Assembly (NCBI GenBank): GCA_017626305.1
Contig: JAGAIW010000143.1
Span: forward strand, 1-64,000
DNA: 64,000 nt
Source: Clostridia bacterium
Lineage (GTDB): Bacteria > Bacillota > Clostridia > Christensenellales > Borkfalkiaceae
Direction of reading: 5' to 3'
The position numbers and the translations under genes are program-made. The notes beneath the pieces were generated by a model. It searched no databases, was not told the origin of the DNA, and saw nothing but the letters and a program-made list of their open reading frames with translations. Positions 30,100 to 39,007 of this stretch are shown in pieces. The first letter of the stretch is position 1. Each line of letters begins with the position of its first letter.

Positions 30100-30489
30100 T
30101 TATTCTCCTTTAACACCTTGGCGGTTATTACTTAAAAACGAGTACAGCGCAACGCCGATTACCGACGAAAGGGGAACGGTAAACGCAATCCCTTTGCCGC
30201 CGCGAACGCTGTGGAATTTATCTTCCAAGCCCTGCAAAGCGCTTTCGGCGTTGTCTTCGCGTATAACGCTCAAAATGACGCTGCGGTGGGAATTTTCCAA
30301 GCCCAACAGGTGCTGTACTTCCGATTTTGCCGTGCCTTCGCCCAGCAAAATCGTCTGAAAATTGATTTCAAAGCCGTGCAAAAAATCGGTGTAGAATTCC
30401 GCTTTTTCGCGGTTGACGACGCAAATTAAAAGCTTTAACTTCTTAAAATCCGTCGTGTCGGGCTTTTTCGTTTTTTTCGTTGAAGCCAT
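30100..30489 (-). CDS. PII-like signalling protein, first copy
   Basis: A 129-residue protein with a basic 17-residue N-terminal tail before the PII-like core (K-L-K-L-L-I-C-V-V-N-R-E-K-A-E-F-Y). The strand G-K-G-I-A-F-T-V-P-L-S-S-V-I-G-V matches the C-terminal PII motif of the second copy. In place of a long T-loop it has L-G-E-G-T-A-K-S-E-V-Q-H-L-L-G-L. The two copies are clearly diverged, so they may form heteromers or sense different ligands. It follows the DUF1538 gene by 17 bases. Confidence 0.75.
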   Translation of the reverse strand: MASTKKTKKPDTTDFKKLKLLICVVNREKAEFYTDFLHGFEINFQTILLGEGTAKSEVQHLLGLENSHRSVILSVIREDNAESALQGLEDKFHSVRGGKGIAFTVPLSSVIGVALYSFLSNNRQGVKGE

Positions 30490-30506
30490 ACATGCTACCC
30501 CCTTTT

Positions 30507-32030
30507 TTACATAAACGAGATGATTTGCTCGTCGTCCTTGCTCAAAATGTTTCTCATGGCAATCTTTTCCCTTACGTGCTTGGTAACGACCGCCTTAAAG
30601 CCGAGCGTTTGAATGGAAATCAACGGCGTCATAGCGACCATAGCCACAAGCCCGAACGCGTCCAAAAGTACTTTATCCGCGCCCTGTATGGCTACGCATA
30701 CGCCCACCAAAAACGGCAGGATAAAGCTGGACGTAAGCGGTCCGCTGGCGACGCCGCCCGAGTCGAACGCAATCGCCGTGTACAGCTTGGGTACGAAGAA
30801 GGACAAGCCCAGCGATAAAAAGTACCCGGGGACGAGATAGTACAAAACGCTGAAATCGAAGATAACGCGGATAACGGACAGGGCAATCGCTATCCCCACG
30901 CCTGCCGACAAGGCAATCAGCATAGAGCGTTTTTTGACTGCGCCGCCCGTAACGTTTTCCACTTGATTGTTCAATACGTGAATGGCGGGCTCGGCAAGCA
31001 CGACGGTAACGCCGAGCAAAAAGGCGAACCCAACGAGAACCCATTCGTTTTGCGCCGCAAGGTGCATGCCCATTTTATACCCGACGGGCACGAATCCGAC
31101 GGATACGGCGGCAAGGAACATTACTAGTCCAAAGAAGGTATAAAAAATACCTACGATAATTTGTAAAATACGCGTCTTGGGCAATTTTAAGCAAATAAAT
31201 TGCAAAATGAAGAAGAACACGACGATAGGGAGCAGAGCAATCAGCACTTCGCCGCCCGTATGCAGCAGGGTAGAGAAAATCTCCGCTGCGTTCGCCTGAA
31301 CGGCGTAATCGGGTACGGCGTAATCGACTTCGCCGCCCGAAAACAATCCAAGCGCCATGACGGCAAGGATAGGTCCGATAGAGCAAAGCGCGATAAAACC
31401 AAAGCTGTTTTCCTTATCTCGCTTATCGCCGAGCGCGGCGGAAACGCCCACGCCGAGCGCCATGATAAAGGGCACGGTAATCGGACCTGTGGTAACTCCG
31501 CCCGAATCAAAGGACAGGGGCAAAAAGCTTGCCTTGCCGCTAGCGACGATCAACGCCGACAGGGCGAACAGCAGCATATAGAAAAAAGTCATAAGATGGG
31601 ATAAGTGCAAACGGAAGACGACGCGCAAAATGCCGAGCACCAAAAACAGTCCGACGCCCACGCCGATCGTGATAATCAGCGCCGTGCCGTCAATTACCTT
31701 ACCCACCTGCGTAGCAAGCACGGACAAATCGGGTTCGGCAACGGTCACGAATACGCCCATGATAAAGCATACGATAAACAGCGTTTTAATTCTTCCCGAT
31801 TTGGGCAAGCCCGAACCGACTTGTTCGCCCATAGGGGTCATAGCCATATCCGCGCCAAGGTTAAAAAGCGCCATACCGACAATCAACGCCAACGCGCAGA
31901 CGGCAAAAACCGTTGATTCCGTTGCCGTCAAGTCAACGAAAGGCGTAAGGTTTAAAAGCAGCACCAACGCCGTCACGGGAAGGACGGAAAATGCGGCTTC
32001 TTTTAATTTGTCGAATAGGATTTTGAGCAT
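30507..32030 (-). CDS. DUF1538 integral membrane protein
   Basis: A 507-residue membrane protein with about 12 hydrophobic helices arranged as an internal duplication. The two halves carry near-identical F-D-S-G-G-V-T-T-G-P-I-T-V-P-F and F-D-S-G-G-V-A-S-G-P-L-T-S-S-F motifs and paired V-A-E-P-D-L-S-V-L / L-A-E-P-A-I-H-V-L stretches. Inverted or tandem duplication with conserved polar re-entrant motifs is typical of secondary transporters. The substrate is unknown. AAAGG precedes the ATG. Two PII-like genes lie immediately downstream, suggesting gating by a PII-type sensor. Confidence 0.85.
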   Translation of the reverse strand: MLKILFDKLKEAAFSVLPVTALVLLLNLTPFVDLTATESTVFAVCALALIVGMALFNLGADMAMTPMGEQVGSGLPKSGRIKTLFIVCFIMGVFVTVAEPDLSVLATQVGKVIDGTALIITIGVGVGLFLVLGILRVVFRLHLSHLMTFFYMLLFALSALIVASGKASFLPLSFDSGGVTTGPITVPFIMALGVGVSAALGDKRDKENSFGFIALCSIGPILAVMALGLFSGGEVDYAVPDYAVQANAAEIFSTLLHTGGEVLIALLPIVVFFFILQFICLKLPKTRILQIIVGIFYTFFGLVMFLAAVSVGFVPVGYKMGMHLAAQNEWVLVGFAFLLGVTVVLAEPAIHVLNNQVENVTGGAVKKRSMLIALSAGVGIAIALSVIRVIFDFSVLYYLVPGYFLSLGLSFFVPKLYTAIAFDSGGVASGPLTSSFILPFLVGVCVAIQGADKVLLDAFGLVAMVAMTPLISIQTLGFKAVVTKHVREKIAMRNILSKDDEQIISFM

Positions 32031-32039
32031 GATTTACCT

Positions 32040-33068
32040 TTATTGAACGGAAAATTTATATACCGTAACTTCGTGCCACGTTTCCCCTGCTTTCAGAGTC
32101 GTGGTGGGATATTCGGGACAGTTGGGGGAGTTGGGATAGCGTTGCGTTTCCAAGCAAAGCGCGGCGTGGTCGCCGTGTTTTTTCTTGCCGTCAAGCGAGA
32201 AATGGCAACAGGTGTATAATTGTACCCCCGGCAGAGTGGTATAGCAATCCATTTTTCTGCCGCTCTCCTTATCGTACACGTATGCAAAATGTTCTAAACC
32301 GTTTTGCGTTTCGCGTTCTAAGCAATAGTTAAAATCGTAGCCGTTGCACGCTTTAATCATTTGCGCGTCGGAAAACATATCCTGCCCCAGTTTTTTCGCG
32401 GGGTAGAAAGAATACGCCGTACCGTCGATAGGCAATAGCTCGCCGTGGGGGATAAGTTCGTCGTCTACGGGCGTCATATTGCGCGCTTTTATCATAAGCT
32501 CGTGTTCGTATACGGTATCCTGCGCGCCGATATTAAAGAAAGCGTGGTTGGTTAAGTTACAAACGGTGTCCTTGTCCGAAACTGCCGCGTATTCGATAAC
32601 CACCGCGTTTTCGTCGGTGAGCGTAAAGAATACCTTAACCTGCATTTCTCCCGGATAGCCGCCTGCGCCGTCGGGGGAAGTATGGGACATAACCAAAGTA
32701 TTCTCGCAAATTTCCGCAGTCCAGTTGACGGCGTCGAAGTTCGTAGTGTTGCCGCCGTGCAGGGAATGTTTGCCGTTGTTGGGTTCTAACGTATATTCTT
32801 TTCCGTTCAAAGTAAACTTAGCGTTCCCGATACGGTTGCCGTATCTGCCGATAGTCGCGCCGTAATACTTACCGCAGCCGATATATTCTTCCGCCGTTTT
32901 ATATCCGACGATTACGTCGCCCATAACGCCGTTTTTATCGGGTACGCAAAGCCGCGTAATCCGCGCGCCGTAGGTTAAGATATCCATTTGCGCGCCCGTA
33001 GCGTTGGTGAAGGTGTATACGTCGTAGGTCACGCCCTCTTTTTCAAAAGAATAGCTTTTTTTAATCAT
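32040..33068 (-). CDS. galM: Aldose 1-epimerase (galactose mutarotase)
   Basis: A 342-residue enzyme that equilibrates alpha and beta aldoses. Signatures: G-A-R-I-T-R-L-C-V-P-D near the start, G-R-Y-G-N-R-I followed by N-N-G-K-H-S-L-H-G-G, and L-T-N-H-A-F-F-N with the catalytic His, then C-L-E-T-Q-R with the catalytic Glu. The TATAAT on the minus strand at 33110-33105 is a likely -10. It is nine bases upstream of the DUF1538 gene and probably the first gene of that unit, though a functional link to PII signalling is not obvious. Confidence 0.92.
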   Translation of the reverse strand: MIKKSYSFEKEGVTYDVYTFTNATGAQMDILTYGARITRLCVPDKNGVMGDVIVGYKTAEEYIGCGKYYGATIGRYGNRIGNAKFTLNGKEYTLEPNNGKHSLHGGNTTNFDAVNWTAEICENTLVMSHTSPDGAGGYPGEMQVKVFFTLTDENAVVIEYAAVSDKDTVCNLTNHAFFNIGAQDTVYEHELMIKARNMTPVDDELIPHGELLPIDGTAYSFYPAKKLGQDMFSDAQMIKACNGYDFNYCLERETQNGLEHFAYVYDKESGRKMDCYTTLPGVQLYTCCHFSLDGKKKHGDHAALCLETQRYPNSPNCPEYPTTTLKAGETWHEVTVYKFSVQ

Positions 33069-33175
33069 AGGTCAAAAACTTCCTTAAAAGAATGTATTTA
33101 TTTTATTATAGCATACCGAGCAAAAAAAATCTACCCTTTGGCTGAAAAAAATATGTAGAAAGGGTGAAAAAATTG

Positions 33176-33205
33176 TTGACAAAGCAAAACCGCCTGTGGT
33201 ATTAT
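33176..33205 (+). promoter_or_regulatory. Promoter of the glycine riboswitch-symporter unit
   Basis: TTGACA (33176-33181), 18 bases, TATTAT (33200-33205), 25 bases before the first aptamer. Confidence 0.7.
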
Positions 33206-33230
33206 AAAAAAAATAAGCAAGCGCTAAAAG

Positions 33231-33402
33231 AAGATTGCAGAAGATGGACGGTTTTCGTCCAACCGAAGGAGTAAATCTCTCAGGTGACCCGAACGGGTTG
33301 GGAACTGCAATTGGATAGCACTCCGGAGAATCCCGATCAACGGGTGCCGAAGGGGCAAAACGGCAAACGCCGTCAATCTCTCAGGCAAAAGGACAGAGTA
33401 TT
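33231..33402 (+). promoter_or_regulatory. Tandem glycine riboswitch
   Basis: Two aptamers in series. The first is enclosed by ATTGCAG (33234-33240) and CTGCAAT (33305-33311) and contains CCGAAGGAG and ATCTCTCAGG. The second starts with CACTCCGGAGAAT and contains GCCGAAGGGGCAA, CTCTCAGGCAAAAGGACAGAG. These conserved cores identify the glycine riboswitch class. In this family glycine binding controls glycine cleavage or glycine transport genes, here a symporter. Confidence 0.93.
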
Positions 33403-33462
33403 GCTCACATATCTTCCCTGTTTTTGGCTAGGGGGAGTTTTTGCAATATTTACGTATCTTCT

Positions 33463-33502
33463 CGGAGCGATAGCGCAAGCTTTCGTTCCGTTAATTTTTT
33501 TA
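33463..33502 (+). terminator. Riboswitch expression-platform terminator
   Basis: CGGAGCGA (33463-33470) pairs with TCGTTCCG (33483-33490), one wobble, followed by TTAATTTTTTT. It lies between the aptamers and the ribosome site, so glycine probably decides read-through. Confidence 0.7.
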
Positions 33503-33517
33503 TAAGGAGATATACTT

Positions 33518-35110
33518 ATGGAACAATTTTTCGCTATCGTAGAGCAAATCAACTCCGCGGTCAACGGCGTGGTGTGGGGACTCCCCATGATCGTCATGAT
33601 TTTGGGCGCAGGTATCGTGCTGACGATTCGCACCAAAGCCTTGCAGGTACGCAAGTTCGGTACGTCTTGGGGGGAAACGATTATCCCCACCGTCAAGAGT
33701 ATCGGCAAAAAGCGCGTCGGGCTGGAAAGCAAGGAAAACTCCGTTTCGCCTTTTGAAGCGTTTGCCACCGCCATTTCGGGTACGGTAGGCACGGGGAATA
33801 TCGTCGGCGTTACGTCCGCTATTATGACGGGCGGCCCCGGCGCAGTATTTTGGATGTGGATATCCGCGTTTTTTGGTATGGTTACCAACTACGCCGAAAA
33901 CGTTTTGGGTATGTTCTTCCGTAAACGGGACGATAAAACGGGTGACTTTTCAGGCGGTCCTGCGTACTATCTTTCCGAAGGTCTTGCGCTGAATACGACG
34001 GGTAAGCTCCGTTCGTTTTTGAAAGGCTTTGGGAAAGTTCTCGGGGTGCTTGCGGCGGTATTTTGTACCTTTGCCGCTATCGGCATGAGCGGCGTGCAAA
34101 CCAACAAGATTGCCGCTACCTTCCAAGGCAGTATCAACGCTGACCCCAACGTTATCGGGCTTATCGTCGGTATCGTCGTAGCCGTCGTGCTTGCCTTGAT
34201 TATTCTCGGCGGTATTAAAGCGATCGGTAGAGTGACGGCTATTTTAGTGCCCTTTATGTCCCTGCTGTTTATCGGTATGGCGCTGGTTATTATCTTTGCG
34301 AATATTTCCTTAATCGGGAATGCGTTCGCGTTGATTTTCGGTAACATTTTCGCCTTTGAATCGGCGATTGCGGGTGTGGGCGGTTATGCGTTTGCGCAAA
34401 TCATTCAAAAGGGGCTTGCCCGTGGGGTATTCTCCAACGAAGCGGGCTTGGGCTCGTCCGTAATCGCGCACAGCGCGTCCGCTACCCGTGAACCCGTCAA
34501 GCAAGGGCTTTGGGGTATTTTTGAAGTGTTCTTCGATACCTTTATCATTTGTACGCTGACTGCGCTCGTCGTTTTGGTAAGCTTTGGCGACGAAGCGGGC
34601 ATGACGGGCGTTTTGTACGCGCAAGGCGCTGTGGATACCGCCGTTTCCATGAAGGCGTTTGAAGAGCTGTTCGGTATCGTCGGTACAATCGTCTACTCGA
34701 CTATTTTGCCCCTGTTTGCTTTCACCACCATTCTCGCTTGGTCGTATTACGGGGAAAAGAGCGTGGACTTCCTGTTCAAGAAAACGGGAGAAAAGGGCAG
34801 AAAGATTGCTACCACCGTATTCAAAGTGGCGTACGTGCTGCTTGTAATCGTGTCCGCCGTTGCCGACGGGGAACTGGCTTGGGCGATTTCCGATACTTGC
34901 AACGGGCTTATGGCGCTCCCCAACTTAATCGGGCTCGTCATCATGAGCGGTTTGGTGGCGCGTATCACCAAAAACTACTTCGATAGAAAGAAGGGCTTAG
35001 ACGTAGAACCTATGCTTTCGGCGTATCCCGAGCAAAACGAACACTTCAAGGCTGATCTTGCTATGGAAGAAGACGTTTCGGCTGAAAATAGCGCCGAAAA
35101 AGCAGAATAA
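33518..35110 (+). CDS. Sodium:alanine/glycine symporter (AGCS family)
   Basis: A 530-residue transporter with about 10-11 hydrophobic helices. Family blocks are visible: P-F-E-A-F-A-T-A-I-S-G-T-V-G-T-G-N-I-V-G-V (about 80-100), G-G-P-G-A-V-F-W-M-W, the G-G-P-A-Y-Y-L stretch, and S-N-E-A-G-L-G-S-S. AGCS proteins import alanine or glycine with Na+. The upstream glycine riboswitch makes glycine the likely substrate. A ribosome site AAGGAGA follows the riboswitch terminator. The acidic C-terminal tail is cytoplasmic. If glycine binding stops transcription this is feedback; if it allows it, uptake for degradation. Confidence 0.93.
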   Translation: MEQFFAIVEQINSAVNGVVWGLPMIVMILGAGIVLTIRTKALQVRKFGTSWGETIIPTVKSIGKKRVGLESKENSVSPFEAFATAISGTVGTGNIVGVTSAIMTGGPGAVFWMWISAFFGMVTNYAENVLGMFFRKRDDKTGDFSGGPAYYLSEGLALNTTGKLRSFLKGFGKVLGVLAAVFCTFAAIGMSGVQTNKIAATFQGSINADPNVIGLIVGIVVAVVLALIILGGIKAIGRVTAILVPFMSLLFIGMALVIIFANISLIGNAFALIFGNIFAFESAIAGVGGYAFAQIIQKGLARGVFSNEAGLGSSVIAHSASATREPVKQGLWGIFEVFFDTFIICTLTALVVLVSFGDEAGMTGVLYAQGAVDTAVSMKAFEELFGIVGTIVYSTILPLFAFTTILAWSYYGEKSVDFLFKKTGEKGRKIATTVFKVAYVLLVIVSAVADGELAWAISDTCNGLMALPNLIGLVIMSGLVARITKNYFDRKKGLDVEPMLSAYPEQNEHFKADLAMEEDVSAENSAEKAE

Positions 35111-35144
35111 ATTTGAAAAAAATGCAAATCTCCTTGAAAATCCG

Positions 35145-35173
35145 TTGACTTCACCTTTGGAATGTGCTATGAT
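35145..35173 (+). promoter_or_regulatory. Promoter for ilvE
   Basis: TTGACT (35145-35150), 17 bases, TATGAT (35168-35173) with an upstream TGC extension. Confidence 0.7.
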
Positions 35174-35240
35174 TATATAAATCAATTAAAAGTGGTACAG
35201 TTATTCAAAAAATGAATAACCAAAAGGGAAGAATAGAAAA

Positions 35241-36302
35241 ATGGAAATCAAGATTACGAAAACGACGTCGCCAGCCCAAATGCCCCCCGAAGATAAGTTG
35301 GGGTTTGGCAAAGTGTTTACCGACCATATGCTGCTTGTCGATTATGACGATAAACAGGGTTGGCACGACGCCCGTATCCTGCCGTTTGGCAGGATATCGT
35401 TGCATCCTGCGTCTACGGTGCTGCACTACGGCGCGGAAATTTTTGAAGGCTTAAAGGCGTACCGTCGCGCGGACGGCGGCGTACAGCTTTTCCGTCCCAT
35501 GGAAAATATACGGCGTATGAATAACTCTGCCGAGCGTATGAGTTTGCCGCTCATGGACGAACAGGATATGTTAAAGCTATTGACGACCTTCGTTAAGCTG
35601 GAAGAAAGCTGGGTGCCCAAGACGTTTGGGACGTCCTTATATCTCCGTCCGTTTATGTTCGGCAACGACGAATCGTTGGGGGTACACGCGGTGCACAACG
35701 CAACGTTTATGCTGATTGCCTCGCCTAGCGGCAGTTACTATGCGGAAGGCATCAATCCCGTTTCCATTATGATTGAAAACGAAGACGTGCGTACCGTACG
35801 CGGCGGCACGGGCTATGCTAAGTGCGGCGGGAACTACGCGGCGAGCACGCGCGCGGGCGAACGGGCGGCAAAGAAAGGCTATTCGCAAGTGCTGTGGCTG
35901 GACGGTGTCGAACGCAAATATATCGAAGAAGTCGGCGCAATGAACGTCATGTTCAAAATCGACGGGGAAATCGTTACGCCCAAGCTGACGGGTTCGATTT
36001 TACCCGGCATTACGAGAAAGAGCTGTATCGAAGTGTTACGCTCCCAAGGCTATACGGTAAACGAGCGATTGCTTTCCGTAGACGAATTGTTGGAATCGCT
36101 TAGAAACGGCAAGCTGGAAGAAGCGTGGGGTTGCGGCACGGCTGCGGTTGTTTCGCCTATCGGTAAGCTGGCGTTTGGCGACGAAGAATACGTCGTCGGC
36201 GGCGGCAAAATCGGGGAAGTCACCCAAAAGCTGTACGATATCTTGACGGGTATTCAATGGGGGAAGGTAGAAGACCCCTACGGCTGGGTCTATAAATTAT
36301 AA
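35241..36302 (+). CDS. ilvE: Branched-chain amino acid aminotransferase
   Basis: A 353-residue PLP-dependent fold IV aminotransferase that makes valine, leucine and isoleucine from their keto acids. Markers: H-Y-G-A-E-I-F-E-G-L-K-A-Y-R near 60, Y-L-R-P-F-M, the glycine-rich G-G-T-G-Y-A-K-C-G-G-N-Y-A-A-S with the PLP-binding Lys, and W-G-C-G-T-A-A-V-V-S. It has its own promoter and ribosome site. Its stop codon overlaps the first base pairs of an inverted-repeat element, with leuA and its T-box beyond. Confidence 0.95.
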   Translation: MEIKITKTTSPAQMPPEDKLGFGKVFTDHMLLVDYDDKQGWHDARILPFGRISLHPASTVLHYGAEIFEGLKAYRRADGGVQLFRPMENIRRMNNSAERMSLPLMDEQDMLKLLTTFVKLEESWVPKTFGTSLYLRPFMFGNDESLGVHAVHNATFMLIASPSGSYYAEGINPVSIMIENEDVRTVRGGTGYAKCGGNYAASTRAGERAAKKGYSQVLWLDGVERKYIEEVGAMNVMFKIDGEIVTPKLTGSILPGITRKSCIEVLRSQGYTVNERLLSVDELLESLRNGKLEEAWGCGTAAVVSPIGKLAFGDEEYVVGGGKIGEVTQKLYDILTGIQWGKVEDPYGWVYKL

Positions 36303-36536
36303 AAACGGTTGAAATACTTCGCAATACTTCGTCGAGTTTGCGTTTGTTCTCGCTCATTTACTATCTGTAAACTCCCGTCGAACAATCCGCACTCTTCCTT
36401 TTCTCACGCAAAGCTGTACTTTGCGCTCGGGCACGCTCACACCTACCTATCGGTGTTCGCTTAACTCGCCCCTAAAAAGCATTATCAATGCTTTTCTTAA
36501 CGGGCAGCTCGGCTTGCTCGCATTTGAACCGTTTTA
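36301..36536. repeat. Miniature inverted-repeat element A (contains structured repeat copy 2)
   Basis: Left end AAAAACGGTTGAAATAC (36301-36317), right end GCATTTGAACCGTTTTA (36520-36536); the ends are inverted repeats agreeing at 14 of 17 positions. The element begins inside the ilvE stop codon TAA. Its right half (36391-36510) is the structured repeat also found at 21601-21722, with the hairpin AAAAGCATT-ATC-AATGCTTTT. Confidence 0.65.
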
Positions 36537-36747
36537 CAAACGAATGAAATACTTCGTAACTCGGCGTCGAACTTACGTTTGCCCTTGCGCGTTTACGCAT
36601 AGTAAACTTCCGTCGGGCAAGCCGCGTTCTTCTTGATATACTTCGTAACTCTTCGTCAAAGGTGCGCTTTTCTTGCTCACGTACGCCAAGTACGCTTACG
36701 GCGAAAATGCTCCCTTTCCTTGATTTACTCGTATCTAATTCGTTTTT
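36536..36747. repeat. Miniature inverted-repeat element B, adjoining element A
   Basis: Left end ACAAACGAATGAAATAC (36536-36552), right end GTATCTAATTCGTTTTT (36731-36747), inverted at 14 of 17. It holds an internal second head near 36635 (GATATACTTCGTAACTC) and the shared body with GGTGCGCTTTTCTTGCTCACG and GGCGAAAATGCTCC also seen at 50402-50524. Gene-free: I see no coding frame in it. Confidence 0.6.
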
Positions 36748-36836
36748 CCCCTTCAAACGAGTGAACGTTTTCCTTATATTTTTCCAAAAACAACAACATT
36801 TTCCTATGGAAAATTGATAAAAACGACGGCTTATCA

Positions 36837-36865
36837 TTGACAAAAGCCAAAAAATAGTATACAAT
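36837..36865 (+). promoter_or_regulatory. Promoter of the T-box-leuA unit
   Basis: TTGACA (36837-36842), 17 bases, TACAAT (36860-36865). Confidence 0.78.
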
Positions 36866-36894
36866 ATATACAATATTATAAAAAAAAGGCAACG

Positions 36895-37160
36895 ACGGGA
36901 CAAAAATCCGCGCAAAGGGCAGCAAACAGAGAGTCGGCGGCAGGTGAAAGCCGACGCGGTGCGTAGAATATAGCTCTTCCCCGAGCCGCCGACAGAACGG
37001 CAATATACTTGCTTAGTAGATTCGGACGGGTTCTCCCGTTACAGAGAAAGTCTTTATGGACATGAGTGGGCGGCGAAGCCGCCAAACAGAGTGGTACCGC
37101 GGAGAATACTTCGTCTCTTTCGTGTAGGGTGTGTTACGCCTGCAAGAAAGAGATTTTTTC
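36895..37160 (+). promoter_or_regulatory. T-box leader, leucine type
   Basis: Stem I region around 36928-36990 with paired GAGTCGGCGGC / GCCGCCGAC parts and a specifier area GAATATAGCTCTTCC, in which CTC would be read as leucine. The T-box core AGTGGTACCGCGG is at 37090-37102. A terminator hairpin TCTCTTTC/GAAAGAGA (about 37114-37153) ends in TTTTTT. T-box leaders sense uncharged tRNA and let transcription continue when the amino acid is scarce, so leucine starvation should induce leuA. Confidence 0.92.
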
Positions 37161-37182
37161 TATCAAAAAGGAATAGAGTAAG

Positions 37183-38841
37183 ATGAAAAATACTGCAAAA
37201 TACGTAAAACAATATTTCGAGCCCACGGGCGTTACCATGGACTGGGTGAAAAAGTCGTCTATCGACAAACCGCCTATATGGTGTAGCGTGGACCTTCGCG
37301 ACGGCAATCAAGCGTTGATTATTCCTATGAATTTGGAAGAAAAACTGGAATTTTTCAAGCTGCTTTGCGACGTTGGCTTTAAGGAAATTGAAGTGGGTTT
37401 TCCTGCGGCAAGCGAAACGGAATACGAATTTTGCCGCACGATTATCGAACAAAACTTAATCCCTGACGACGTAACCATTCAAGTGCTTACGCAATCGCGC
37501 GAACACATTATCGCCAAGACCTTTGAAGCCTTGAAAGGCGCAAAAAAGGCGGTGGTGCATTTGTATAATTCCACGTCCGTTGCGCAAAGACAGCAGGTGT
37601 TCAAGCGCGGCAAAAAGGAAATTGTGGATATTGCCAAATTCGGCGCAAAGCTTTGCAAAGAGTACAAAGAAAAAGCCGAAGGGAAGATTACTTTGGAATA
37701 TTCTCCCGAAAGCTTTACGGGTACAGAACCCGAATTTGCGGCGGAAATTTGCAACGAAGTATTAAAAATTTGGCAGCCTACGGCGGACGATAAAGCCATT
37801 ATCAATCTTCCCGTCACCGTATCCCATTCCATGCCGCACGTGTATGCCAACCAAGTGGAATATATGTGCAAAAATTTATATAAACGCGAAAACGTTATCG
37901 TGTCGTTGCATCCGCATAACGACCGTGGCTGCGCCGTGGCGGACAGCGAAATGGGCTTGCTTGCAGGGGGCGACCGTATCGAAGGTACGCTCTTTGGCAA
38001 CGGCGAGCGCACGGGTAACGTCGATATCATAACGCTTGCGTTGAATATGTATTCCCAAGGTATTGATCCCAAGTTGGATTTTTCCGACTTGCCCAAAATC
38101 ACCAAAGTATACGAACGGGTCACCCGTATGAAGGTAAGCGAACGCCAACCGTATAGCGGTCAGCTTGTGTTTGCAGCGTTTTCTGGGTCGCACCAAGACG
38201 CTATCGCCAAGGGCATGAAATACAGGGTAGAAAAGGGCGTTTCCACGTGGACCGTTCCTTATCTCCCGCTCGACCCTGCCGACGTGGGCAGAGTGTACGA
38301 GGCGGACGTTATCCGCATCAATTCGCAATCGGGCAAAGGCGGTATCGGCTACATTCTTGAAACGCAGTTTAACCTTATTCTTCCCCCCAAAATGCGCGAA
38401 CAGTTCGGTTATCACGTCAAGAGTATTTCCGATAAGGCGCATAAAGAGTTACAACCTACCGAAGTGCACGATATTTTTCTGCGGGATTTCGTCAATTTGC
38501 AGGACAAACTCAACGTGCTGGAAGCCGGTTACGACGACGTATCCGCCGAACGCATCAAGGGCAAAATCGTCATTGAATACAATCAAAAGGCAACTACGGT
38601 GGAAGTGGAAGGCAACGGCCGTTTAGATTGCGTATCTTCCGCAATCCAACAGGTCACGGGCAAATCGTTTACGTTAGAGCAATACGTCGAACACGCCTTA
38701 GAAGAAAAATCCGACTCCAAAGCCGCGTCCTATATTTGCATTTCCGAAAACGGCAACAGCGTTTGGGGCGTAGGTATCCACACGGATATCATGACGTCGT
38801 CGGTGAAGGCTTTGGTCTCCGCCGTCAACCGCCTCCTCTAA
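37183..38841 (+). CDS. leuA: 2-isopropylmalate synthase
   Basis: A 552-residue enzyme that condenses acetyl-CoA with 2-ketoisovalerate, the first step specific to leucine. It is the longer type 2 form. Motifs: D-L-R-D-G-N-Q-A-L near residue 35 with metal and catalytic residues, E-V-G-F-P-A-A, and H-N-D-R-G-C-A-V in the metal site. The C-terminal 120 residues are the leucine-binding regulatory domain. Expression is controlled by the T-box upstream. Its stop TAA overlaps the start of an inverted-repeat element at 38841. Confidence 0.96.
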   Translation: MKNTAKYVKQYFEPTGVTMDWVKKSSIDKPPIWCSVDLRDGNQALIIPMNLEEKLEFFKLLCDVGFKEIEVGFPAASETEYEFCRTIIEQNLIPDDVTIQVLTQSREHIIAKTFEALKGAKKAVVHLYNSTSVAQRQQVFKRGKKEIVDIAKFGAKLCKEYKEKAEGKITLEYSPESFTGTEPEFAAEICNEVLKIWQPTADDKAIINLPVTVSHSMPHVYANQVEYMCKNLYKRENVIVSLHPHNDRGCAVADSEMGLLAGGDRIEGTLFGNGERTGNVDIITLALNMYSQGIDPKLDFSDLPKITKVYERVTRMKVSERQPYSGQLVFAAFSGSHQDAIAKGMKYRVEKGVSTWTVPYLPLDPADVGRVYEADVIRINSQSGKGGIGYILETQFNLILPPKMREQFGYHVKSISDKAHKELQPTEVHDIFLRDFVNLQDKLNVLEAGYDDVSAERIKGKIVIEYNQKATTVEVEGNGRLDCVSSAIQQVTGKSFTLEQYVEHALEEKSDSKAASYICISENGNSVWGVGIHTDIMTSSVKALVSAVNRLL

Positions 38842-38965
38842 AAAACGAATTATATACGTCGTAACTCTTCGTCAAAGTCCGTTTTGTTTTGGTCGTGTAC
38901 GCCCAAGTACACTCCCTGCAACAAATACTCCTTTTTCTTGATTTACTCGTATCTAATCCGTTTTT
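38841..38965. repeat. Miniature inverted-repeat element C
   Basis: Left end AAAAACGAATTATATAC (38841-38857), right end GTATCTAATCCGTTTTT (38949-38965), inverted at 14 of 17 positions; 125 bases in all. It begins at the last A of the leuA stop codon. The body shares GTAACTCTTCGTCAAAG and TTCTTGATTTACTCGTATC with elements B and D. Confidence 0.65.
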
Positions 38966-39007
38966 CCCTTTCAAACGAGTGGCGTAAAATTCTTCCTTTT
39001 TTCACCC

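Noticed and set aside
33231-33402. A T-box instead of a riboswitch before the symporter
   Set aside because: No TGGNACCGCG core; both CTCTCAGG-type cores of glycine aptamers are present.
36301-36747. Decayed coding gene between ilvE and the leuA leader
   Set aside because: All frames are broken, there is no ribosome site, and the sequence is explained by inverted-repeat elements and hairpins.
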